DNA from: Clostridiales bacterium
GTDB lineage: Bacteria > Bacillota > Clostridia > Lachnospirales > Lachnospiraceae
Direction: 5' to 3'
NCBI GenBank assembly: GCA_015655565.1
Contig: JAATEU010000178.1
Span: 1 to 5,295 of the forward strand
Length of the DNA stretch: 5,295 bases
Both the position numbers and the translations under genes were made by a program. Shown piece after piece: positions 1-4,789 of the stretch. Under the pieces are notes generated by a model. The model worked only from the letters and a program-made list of their open reading frames with translations. It did not search any database and was not told the origin of the DNA. Numbering within the stretch: position 1 is the first letter of the stretch; the number at the start of each line of letters is the position of its first letter.

Positions 1-76
1 CGAGGTGGATAGGTTGGAGGTGGAAGTGCAGCAATGCATGGAGCTGACCAATACTAATAGGTCGAGGGCTTGACCA
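1..76 (+). rRNA. 23S ribosomal RNA, 3' end (partial)
   Basis: The segment carries the highly conserved last part of bacterial 23S rRNA, including GAGCTGACCAATACTAATAG followed by the terminal GTCGAGGGCTTGACC that forms the 3' strand of the closing helix. The gene enters from the left edge, so only its last ~75 bases are present. The exact mature end is uncertain by a few bases. The variant resembles those of clostridia. No 5S rRNA gene follows before the terminator, so this operon either lacks a 5S gene or carries it upstream of the 23S gene. Confidence 0.96.
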
Positions 77-138
77 AAATGGAATTTGTAAAACGGATAA
101 AATATCTATGTATAGTTGTCAAGGCATATTGATGGAGG

Positions 139-183
139 ACATCATAAGACGAATTGTATTTGATTTGTTTTATGATGTTTTTT
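139..183 (+). terminator. Rho-independent terminator of the rRNA operon
   Basis: A 12-bp stem (139-150 pairing with 167-178, with one G-T wobble) closes a 16-nt loop and runs directly into a T-tract at 178-183. It lies about 60 bases beyond the 23S end and is the natural stop for the rRNA transcript. The bases in between (77-138) are the trailer removed during 23S processing. Confidence 0.85.
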
Positions 184-331
184 GTTGCAAAACTCTGTAA
201 TTCATATAAAAAATTTCGTCAGAAAGGGAGAACGGAACTAAATTGAATTTATTTTTATTGGTATAGAATAATTGCAACAGTTGTTTTATTAGTTAAATAG
301 TCTGATTTTACTTATAAATAACCTATTATTT

Positions 332-1147
332 TTATTTGATTACTTCTTCAAAAATGCTGACAATATCCTGAGAATATTTTGCGTTATCCTGCCTTAACTG
401 TTTTATTATATCACGGATACCTACACTGGCTCTGTTAGGACAATAGGTTGTACAGGCATCGATAACATCTGCAACCATTACAATCTGGGCATTGAGGCTT
501 ATTTCGTCTTCCTTCAACCCGTTTGGATAACCACTACCGTCAAGACGTTCATGATGTTGCAATACAATATCCAAATATTCTTGTGGGAGGGAATATGTTT
601 CTAAAGAATGCATACCTAATTCACAATGCTGGCGTACCAATGTTTTTTCAAAATTATTTAATTCTTCAGTTTTTTGTATAATATCTTTAGGAATCAGAAG
701 TTTTCCTATGTCATGTAAAATGGCACCGATGCCGATATTTCTTATTGCCTTATCACTATAGGTTAATTGCTTGGCTATTAACATAGAAATAATGGATACA
801 TTAATAGAATGGGTATAAAGCCATTCCAGGTAATTACTTAAGCCATTTATGAAAATCCACCAGGGTTCCTTTTTTGATTCAAAAATTATTGAAATTAGTA
901 TTTTATTTACAGATGATATAAGATTGTGGTTTTTAAATTCTATTTTATTTTCAAAACTGTTTATTATAGTCATGGAATTAACAAAAAACGGGGAATTTTT
1001 ATTTTTTTCCACAATGTCAGATATTTCTAATGAAATTCCCAATTTGTTGAGCCTAGCTATCATATCTTTGGTTATCTTATAATCTTTAGCCAGTAATAAA
1101 GTTCCATGTTTGTCAAAAATGTCTTGTTTTGCGTTAGTCTCAAACAT
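332..1147 (-). CDS. HD-GYP domain protein, probable cyclic di-GMP phosphodiesterase
   Basis: This 271-residue protein has the signature of HD-GYP enzymes, which hydrolyse the second messenger cyclic di-GMP in the cytoplasm. Visible metal and active-site residues are H113, H145-D146 with K149 (HDIGK), H174, H198-H199, the diagnostic HHERLDGSGYP block at 198-208, and D227. The first ~45 residues (DIFDKHGTLLLAKDYKITKDMIARL in part) resemble the short lead-in seen before many HD-GYP domains. Residues ~50-100 match no domain I recognise. No membrane segment or receiver domain is evident, so it appears to be a soluble, stand-alone enzyme. The start is fixed by a near-perfect Shine-Dalgarno AAGGAGGTAA (1151-1160 on the minus strand) 6 nt before the ATG. 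The gene is divergent from the recombinase, and inverted repeats lie in its upstream region. No clear terminator follows. Catalysis is inferred, not shown; some HD-GYP proteins are inactive sensors. Confidence 0.9.
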   Translation of the reverse strand: MFETNAKQDIFDKHGTLLLAKDYKITKDMIARLNKLGISLEISDIVEKNKNSPFFVNSMTIINSFENKIEFKNHNLISSVNKILISIIFESKKEPWWIFINGLSNYLEWLYTHSINVSIISMLIAKQLTYSDKAIRNIGIGAILHDIGKLLIPKDIIQKTEELNNFEKTLVRQHCELGMHSLETYSLPQEYLDIVLQHHERLDGSGYPNGLKEDEISLNAQIVMVADVIDACTTYCPNRASVGIRDIIKQLRQDNAKYSQDIVSIFEEVIK

Positions 1148-1150
1148 ATC

Positions 1151-1160
1151 TTACCTCCTT
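1151..1160 (-). promoter_or_regulatory. Strong ribosome binding site of the HD-GYP gene
   Basis: AAGGAGGTAA on the minus strand is almost fully complementary to the 16S rRNA tail, and its AGGAGG core sits 6 nt before the ATG. It settles the start codon. I could not assign a convincing -35/-10 pair for this gene. Candidate -10 boxes lie around 1180-1190 (minus strand) without a good -35 partner. Confidence 0.8.
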
Positions 1161-1172
1161 TTATGCATTAGC

Positions 1173-1185
1173 CAACTGATAGTAA
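1173..1185 (+). repeat. Direct repeat, left copy (outside the recombinase unit)
   Basis: CAACTGATAGTAA here recurs as CAACTGATGGTAA at 2054-2066 in the same orientation, with one mismatch in 13. The two copies lie just outside the 20-bp inverted repeats, as a target duplication or attachment remnant would. In DNA this AT-rich a chance match cannot be excluded. Confidence 0.35.
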
Positions 1186-1200
1186 ATATTAACAAATGCA

Positions 1201-1210
1201 AAATGTAACA
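1201..1210 (+). repeat. 10-bp inverted repeat, left copy, in the divergent control region
   Basis: AAATGTAACA is the exact reverse complement of TGTTACATTT at 1343-1352. The pair encloses 132 bp of the intergenic region between the divergent HD-GYP and recombinase genes. The right copy ends immediately before the recombinase ribosome binding site. This is the arrangement expected of a small invertible promoter or of paired protein-binding sites. The sequence alone does not distinguish these. Confidence 0.5.
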
Positions 1211-1213
1211 ATA

Positions 1214-1233
1214 TAGAAATTATGTTGTATTTT
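1214..1233 (+). repeat. 20-bp perfect inverted repeat, left end of recombinase unit
   Basis: TAGAAATTATGTTGTATTTT matches the reverse complement of 1977-1996 at all 20 positions. The two copies face each other across the whole recombinase gene, a unit of 783 bp including both repeats. It lies about 67 bp upstream of the HD-GYP start and about 134 bp upstream of the recombinase start. It could be a recombination site used by the enclosed enzyme or a terminal inverted repeat of a small mobile element. Confidence 0.85.
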
Positions 1234-1269
1234 TTTTTGAATGCGATAGTTTAAAAATAAGTGAGATTA

Positions 1270-1288
1270 AGTTATAATTGTTATCTTA
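1270..1288 (+). repeat. Inner inverted repeat, left copy (imperfect)
   Basis: AGTTATAATT, two unpaired bases, then TATCTTA match the reverse complement of 1953-1969 over 17 bases. It is nested inside the perfect 20-bp repeat, so the similarity between the two ends is longer than 20 bp but has decayed or diverged internally. A further 10-bp inverted pair is ATCCGATATA at 1324-1333 with 2020-2029. Confidence 0.55.
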
Positions 1289-1342
1289 TATCTGATAAAT
1301 TTGTATTTATACATGTAATTATTATCCGATATAGCATTAAAA

Positions 1343-1352
1343 TGTTACATTT
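1343..1352 (+). repeat. 10-bp inverted repeat, right copy, abutting the recombinase RBS
   Basis: TGTTACATTT is the exact inverse of 1201-1210 and is followed at once by the GGAGG ribosome binding site (1353-1357) of the recombinase gene. If a repressor or the recombinase itself bound here it could limit its own expression; this is inference only. Confidence 0.5.
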
Positions 1353-1366
1353 GGAGGAAGAAAATT

Positions 1367-1927
1367 ATGACAGTAGAACCCATCAGGGATAAGAAAAAGA
1401 TTAATCAATTATATCAATATTTAAATGGAGGGAATCCCAAATACGCATTAATATTTAAATTTGGGATTAATACAGGATTAAGAATCGGCGATATTATTTC
1501 ATTGAGAGCAGATGATATTTTTCTAAATGAATGGAGTTTTAAGGAATATCTTATTTTAAAAGAAAAAAAAACCACTAAGTGAAAAAAGATAAAACTGAAT
1601 GATACTTTACGCGAATGTCTGATTAAGTATGTAAAATCTGAGCATCTGACGAAAAAAGATTATCTATTTAAAAGCCAAAAAGGCGGATATATAGGGAGAA
1701 TACAGGCTTATCGTGTGTTAAAGGAAGCTGCCGGCATTATTGGAATAGAAAATTTTGGAACCCATAGCTTAAGGAAAACCTGGGGCTATTGGACTTATAA
1801 AATATCTAAATATAATATTGGATTAATCATGGATACTTTTAATCATAGTTCTCCAAATATCACACTTAGATATATTGGAATAAATCAGGATCAAAAAGAT
1901 GAGTTATATTCAATAGTGCAATTGTAA
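1367..1927 (+). pseudogene. Small tyrosine recombinase/integrase interrupted by one in-frame TGA
   Basis: Read through a single TGA (1580-1582, codon 72), this is one continuous 186-residue frame covering essentially only the catalytic domain of a tyrosine recombinase (XerC/XerD and phage integrase superfamily). The whole catalytic set is visible: R39 in NTGLRIGD, a beta-hairpin lysine near K68 in KEKKTTK, H133 and R136 in THSLRKTW, H160 in FNHSS, and nucleophile Y169 in LRYIG. There is no arm-binding or core-binding N-terminal domain. That fits the very short integrases (~180-200 residues) found in Firmicutes, so the length is complete. The start is supported by GGAGG at 1353-1357, 9 nt before the ATG. 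Translation would stop after 71 residues, before the HxxR and Tyr motifs, so the gene is probably dead. A fresh mutation, sequencing error or readthrough are alternatives, since no other lesion is present. It sits alone inside inverted repeats, divergent from the HD-GYP gene. Confidence 0.85.
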
Positions 1928-1952
1928 TTGTCTATTGACATTTAGATAGGAT

Positions 1953-1969
1953 TAAGATAAATTATAACT
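1953..1969 (-). repeat. Inner inverted repeat, right copy (imperfect)
   Basis: TAAGATAAATTATAACT is the inverse of 1270-1288 with a two-base gap. It lies 7 bases inside the right 20-bp repeat, whereas the left copy lies 36 bases inside the left one, so the two ends are not symmetrical. Confidence 0.55.
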
Positions 1970-1976
1970 ATTGGCT

Positions 1977-1996
1977 AAAATACAACATAATTTCTA
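1977..1996 (-). repeat. 20-bp perfect inverted repeat, right end of recombinase unit
   Basis: AAAATACAACATAATTTCTA is the exact reverse complement of 1214-1233. It begins about 50 bases after the recombinase stop codon. A perfect 20-bp match between two short intergenic stretches is far beyond chance, even in AT-rich DNA. Confidence 0.85.
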
Positions 1997-2053
1997 AAAT
2001 GATGTGTTTCTATATTGAATATATCGGATTAAAAATAGGAATCAATTACTTAA

Positions 2054-2066
2054 CAACTGATGGTAA
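2054..2066 (+). repeat. Direct repeat, right copy (outside the recombinase unit)
   Basis: CAACTGATGGTAA matches 12 of 13 bases of 1173-1185 in direct orientation. It lies 57 bases beyond the right inverted repeat, and the left copy lies 28 bases beyond the left one. The unequal spacing weakens a simple target-duplication reading. Confidence 0.35.
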
Positions 2067-2299
2067 TATATGATATTGAAATAATTATATTTTTTATTGT
2101 ATGTAATTTTATTAAGGTGTAATATAGTCAGAAGTAGCTATCGGGTTACAAGTTTATATTTAATTTTTATTAATCATGAATTTATTTTATTAAAAAAAGC
2201 TTTATATAAAAATTTTGATTAGTAAAACTTCAAGTAATGTATTAGAAATATAAATAATTCAAACAATATATAAAACTTAAAAATACATTCAAAAAATCC

Positions 2300-2328
2300 T
2301 TGACTTTTTAAGTTCAAAGTATTAGAAT
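2300..2328 (+). promoter_or_regulatory. Sigma-A type promoter of the tRNA genes
   Basis: TTGACT (2300-2305) and TAGAAT (2323-2328) are separated by the ideal 17 bases. Transcription would start near 2335, a few bases before the tRNA-Asn gene. This is the clearest promoter in the window. It probably drives tRNA-Asn and, by read-through, tRNA-Cys, because no terminator lies between them. Confidence 0.8.
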
Positions 2329-2339
2329 GTTAATGTTCT

Positions 2340-2411
2340 TCCTCGATAGCTCAATGGTAGAGCACACGGCTGTTAACCGTGGGGTTGTTGGTTCGAGTCC
2401 AACTCGGGGAG
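2340..2411 (+). tRNA. tRNA-Asn (anticodon GTT)
   Basis: A 72-nt cloverleaf: acceptor TCCTCGA pairs with TCGGGGA (one T-G wobble), followed by discriminator G at 2411. The D-arm is AGCTCAATGGTAGAGC, the anticodon loop CTGTTAAC-type with GTT for asparagine, and the T-arm carries GGTTCGAGTCC. CCA is not encoded and must be added by the CCA-adding enzyme. Confidence 0.96.
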
Positions 2412-2518
2412 TTATTCGTAAAATAATTATTAAGCCATGAAGATAAGAGCATTAAAATAACAATTCGTAACTTCATTTCGTTTTAAACGATAATAAATAT
2501 AAAGTGCTGCTATTGATG

Positions 2519-2548
2519 TTGACAAGTTGTTGTGGGGTGGGTGAATAT
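2519..2548 (+). promoter_or_regulatory. Possible weak second promoter before tRNA-Cys
   Basis: A perfect TTGACA (2519-2524) is followed 18 bases later by GAATAT (2543-2548), a poor -10 match. It could give tRNA-Cys its own start, but the long distance to 2598 and the weak -10 make this doubtful. Confidence 0.3.
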
Positions 2549-2597
2549 GGTGGCTTTACGGATAGAAAAGTATTGATGTATACAACAGTATAGATGT

Positions 2598-2668
2598 GGC
2601 GACATAGCCAAGTGGTAAGGCATGGGTCTGCAACACCCTGATCACCAGTTCAAATCTGGTTGTCGCCT
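2598..2668 (+). tRNA. tRNA-Cys (anticodon GCA)
   Basis: A 71-nt cloverleaf: acceptor GGCGACA pairs perfectly with TGTCGCC, and the discriminator is T (U73), an identity element of cysteine tRNAs. The anticodon loop CTGCAAC gives GCA for cysteine, and the T-arm carries GGTT-type pairing around TTCAAAT. CCA is not encoded. The gene lies 186 bases after tRNA-Asn and is the last gene before the terminator at 2681. A decayed integrase abuts its 3' end, which suggests that it has served as an integration site. Confidence 0.96.
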
Positions 2669-2680
2669 CTCTTAGAAGAG

Positions 2681-2719
2681 TCTCTAAACACCGGTAAATC
2701 AAATGTTTGGAGATTTTTT
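2681..2719 (+). terminator. Rho-independent terminator after tRNA-Cys
   Basis: TCTCTAAACA (2681-2690) pairs with TGTTTGGAGA (2704-2713) with one T-G wobble, closing a 13-nt loop. Six T residues follow at 2714-2719. It ends the tRNA-Asn/tRNA-Cys transcription unit 13 bases after tRNA-Cys. Confidence 0.88.
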
Positions 2720-2733
2720 ATTTTAAAAAATTC

Positions 2734-2752
2734 GTATGCAAGTGTATGCAAG
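2734..2752 (+). repeat. Tandem direct repeat GTATGCAAG
   Basis: GTATGCAAG occurs twice, at 2734-2742 and 2744-2752, one base apart. It lies between the tRNA-Cys terminator and the body of the integrase relic, the place where attachment sites and integrase arm-binding repeats are usually found. The function is inferred from position only. Confidence 0.5.
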
Positions 2753-3125
2753 CCAGTATTTAGCGGTCTAGGACATCTACCATCTTCGTAGCAATCCTCC
2801 TTAGGAGTTACATCACGTAAGTAGTGAAGGGTCATAGTCAAGTTAGAGTGGACTAGAAGCTTTTGCCTCTCATCCAGAGTGTAGATCTCTATATCTCTAT
2901 TTTCTGGTTTAAAGTTCATACTCTTCCATCATTGAAGCGCTTTCTTGTTATGGTACCATCTTTGGTTATTATCCGGAAGAATTTTGCAAAGTCTGAAGAT
3001 TAGAAGATTTGCTGTAGATGCAAAGGTAAATGAAAACTATGGAGGAAAGCAACATGTGGTGTCACTATTTATTCAACAATAATAGAATACTCTAATGAAT
3101 TTTAATTAACGAATAGCCGGTATAG

Positions 3126-3144
3126 CTTATGCAAAGAGCATAGG
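3126..3144 (+). other. Small hairpin in the leader of the P-loop gene
   Basis: CTTATGC (3126-3132) pairs with GCATAGG (3138-3144) with one T-G wobble, closing a 5-nt loop, and is followed by a loose T-rich run. It sits about 30 bases before the start codon at 3177. It could be a leader structure, a weak terminator for transcription entering from the left, or chance. The rest of 2920-3125 shows no intact gene. Confidence 0.25.
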
Positions 3145-3161
3145 TTTATTTGTTGTATAGG

Positions 3162-3169
3162 AAAGGAGA
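3162..3169 (+). promoter_or_regulatory. Ribosome binding site that fixes the P-loop gene start
   Basis: AAAGGAGA lies 7 nt before the ATG at 3177. A longer in-frame start at 3150 would place this site inside the coding region and lacks any ribosome binding site of its own, so 3177 is preferred. Confidence 0.75.
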
Positions 3170-3176
3170 CCGTAAT

Positions 3177-4064
3177 ATGAAGATAGATAATAGTATTCTT
3201 AAACACTACTTAAGCAATGTGATGTTTATTACTGGGACAGCATATGCAGGTAAGTCAACTATGGTTGCAGTACTGGCAGAGAAATATGGATTGGTTCAAT
3301 GTGGGGAAAATTATCACTCCAGGGTAGCAGATGAGATAATAGTTCCAGAACGTCAGCCTAATTTGTGTTATTTTCAGACAATGAAAGATTGGCAGGAATT
3401 CTTGAACAGAACACCAGAAGAATATGAAAAATGAACACTGGGATGTTCGCAGGAAGCGGCTGAGTATAAAGTTGCTGAACTGATTCGTATTTCCCAGAAC
3501 CAGAAAGTAATTGCCGATACAAATATACCACTTGATTTATTGCATGAAATTGCAGACTATCATCAGGTGGCTGTTATGCTGTCGCCACAGGAAATGTCAG
3601 TAGAGAAATTTTTTGACCGAGATGACCCGGATAAGGTTTTTATAAAGAAACAGATTATGCAATCAAAGTCTCCTCAAAAAACAATGGAGAATTTTAAGGC
3701 GTGTTTGGCTAAAGTAAATAGTAAAGAGAACTACGACAAATATGCTAAGAGTGGATTTTATACTTTAGTGAGAACCGATGCAGGCAAGGATACAAAGGAT
3801 GAAATACTGAGAATTCTATCAAATCATTTCGGACTGGGTCAAGGTGTTCCGTCAATCTATATAAGTACAGAAAAATTGTATATAAGACCATTTGAAGAAA
3901 AGGATTTTCAGCAGTTCCAAACACTATTAGATTTGTATTCAGGCTGGCAGCTGCAGAAAAATAATGCCAGACAGTTTTTAGAGTGGCACTTATCAAATTA
4001 CGATAAAATGGATATTGACCATGGCTATGTTTGTGGGATGAATACTTTAGTATTTTGCCTTTAA
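3177..4064 (+). pseudogene. P-loop NTPase fused to a truncated GNAT domain, broken by an in-frame TGA
   Basis: Reading through one TGA (3432-3434, codon 86) gives a continuous 295-residue frame. Residues 1 to ~225 form a P-loop NTPase or small-molecule-kinase-like domain with a clear Walker A motif, GTAYAGKST (20-28), and well-kept stretches such as VIADTNIPLDLLHEIADYH and VAVMLSPQEMSVEKFFDRDD. From ~230 a GNAT acetyltransferase begins (LYIRPFEEKDF), but it ends after ~65 residues, before the acetyl-CoA-binding motif (Q/R-x-x-G-x-G/A). The end GMNTLVFCL does not look like GNAT sequence, so a deletion or frameshift near 4030 is likely. The gene thus seems to carry two lesions. Trp is the likeliest original residue at codon 86 (TGG to TGA), though this is from memory of the family. 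Substrate unknown. Two GNAT genes follow in the same direction, the nearest 46 bases downstream, which suggests a modification-enzyme cluster. Confidence 0.75.
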
Positions 4065-4095
4065 AGTTGTTGATAGGCGGACACACAAATGAAAT

Positions 4096-4101
4096 AAGGA
4101 G
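4096..4101 (+). promoter_or_regulatory. Ribosome binding site that fixes the first GNAT start
   Basis: AAGGAG is 9 nt before the ATG at 4111. An in-frame ATG at 4102 directly touches the site and could not be used efficiently, so the protein starts MLDKSIPCKN. Confidence 0.75.
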
Positions 4102-4110
4102 ATGATACTT

Positions 4111-4719
4111 ATGTTAGATAAATCAATTCCATGTAAAAATCTGTTAATGAAATGTACGAAGATAAATGAGAATGCATTAACCTCACTCCCCGATGGTTAT
4201 ACATTCAAAATGTATGTGGATGGGGATGAAGGTCTTTGGGTTGATATTGAATTATCTATTGGTGAGTTTGAATTCATGACAAGGGAACAGGTTGAGGATT
4301 ATTTTAAAAAGGAATACTTCGAGCGAAAAGAGAAATTATATGAACGTTGTATATTTGTTTTAGATTCGAATAACATTCCAGTAGGTACTTGTATGGCTTG
4401 GCATGACTTGAAAGATAGCCAAGAGGTGGCCTCTGTCCATTGGCTTGCTGTAAACCCATCTGTGCAGTCTAACGGAATAGGACGAGCGTTATTGGCTGAA
4501 ACAATGAGGATATTTACTGTAAATGGGGAAAATCCAGTGTACCTGCATACACAGCCCTGGAGTTATAAAGCAGTAAAATTATATATGGATTTAGGCTTCC
4601 ATGCCTTGAAAAGTGAGACATTTTCTGATTTTAATAATGAGTTTGAGGAAGCGGTTCAGGTTTTAGAAAAACATTTGAATCAGTCTTGGTTTCATAGTTT
4701 GATTGATACAGCTGTTTAG
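4111..4719 (+). CDS. GNAT family N-acetyltransferase
   Basis: This 202-residue protein is a GNAT-fold acetyltransferase, predicted to move the acetyl group of acetyl-CoA to an amine. The acetyl-CoA pyrophosphate-binding loop is visible in VHWLAVNPSVQSNGIGRALL, with the Q-x-x-G-x-G pattern at 119-124. The downstream motif B region is YLHTQPWSYKAVKLYMDLGF (144-163), with the usual Tyr and 'LGF' of the last strands. The N-terminal ~80 residues (DGYTFKMY, WVDIELSI) are more specific to the subfamily and probably shape the substrate pocket. I cannot name the substrate; small molecules, antibiotics and protein N-termini are all possible. The protein is soluble with no signal peptide. The gene is intact, ends in TAG, and lies 46 bases after the broken P-loop-GNAT gene and 70 bases before a second GNAT gene, probably in the same transcription unit. 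Confidence 0.88.
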   Translation: MLDKSIPCKNLLMKCTKINENALTSLPDGYTFKMYVDGDEGLWVDIELSIGEFEFMTREQVEDYFKKEYFERKEKLYERCIFVLDSNNIPVGTCMAWHDLKDSQEVASVHWLAVNPSVQSNGIGRALLAETMRIFTVNGENPVYLHTQPWSYKAVKLYMDLGFHALKSETFSDFNNEFEEAVQVLEKHLNQSWFHSLIDTAV

Positions 4720-4789
4720 TATGAAATACTAGCGTGCTCCCATAATCATAAGGGCACAGGGAGCCGTGGCATAGTAAAGGGGTGAGATT

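Larger units (their letters stand above)
1928..2299. other. AT-rich intergenic region without genes
   Basis: This 372-base stretch has no reading frame of note and no RNA gene I recognise. It holds the right-hand inverted repeats of the recombinase unit (1953-1969, 1977-1996, 2020-2029) and the right direct repeat (2054-2066). From about 2080 to 2299 it is plain AT-rich sequence leading to the tRNA promoter. No convincing terminator follows the recombinase gene. Confidence 0.7.
2650..2919 (-). pseudogene. Internally deleted integrase relic next to tRNA-Cys
   Basis: This 89-codon frame looks like two distant pieces of a tyrosine integrase joined together. Residues ~8-22 (DIEIYTLDERQKLL) resemble the opening of the catalytic domain, where a hinge is followed by a 'T-x-E-x-x-K-L-L' helix. 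Residues 24-33 (HSNLTMTLHY) resemble the C-terminal His and the catalytic Tyr box, with Y33 as nucleophile. The ~150 residues that should lie between them, including the Arg and HxxR motifs, are missing. Upstream on the minus strand, a short frame around 2930-3000 contains FFRIITKDGTITRKRF and may be another shifted piece of the same gene. The frame ends inside the tRNA-Cys gene, so its last ~30 residues are probably not original. No good ribosome binding site precedes the ATG. The integrase assignment rests on pattern memory and is moderate. Confidence 0.5.

Noticed and set aside
849..1082. Plus-strand open frame of 77 codons
   Set aside because: It lies fully inside the HD-GYP gene on the other strand, has no ribosome binding site and no recognisable motif.
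1580..1582. Selenocysteine at the recombinase TGA
   Set aside because: No selenoprotein family fits, the position is not catalytic, and no SECIS-like hairpin is visible directly after the codon.
3150..3176. Upstream start codon for the P-loop gene
   Set aside because: It would put the AAAGGAGA ribosome binding site inside the gene, and the extra nine residues are not part of the domain.
3745..4086. Minus-strand open frame of 113 codons
   Set aside because: It is opposite the P-loop/GNAT frame, whose protein motifs are clear. The minus product shows no family pattern and no ribosome binding site.
4736..4764. Hairpin GCTCCC...GGGAGC between the two GNAT genes, considered as a terminator
   Set aside because: The stem is only 6 bp with a 17-nt loop and no T-tract follows, so it is unlikely to stop transcription.
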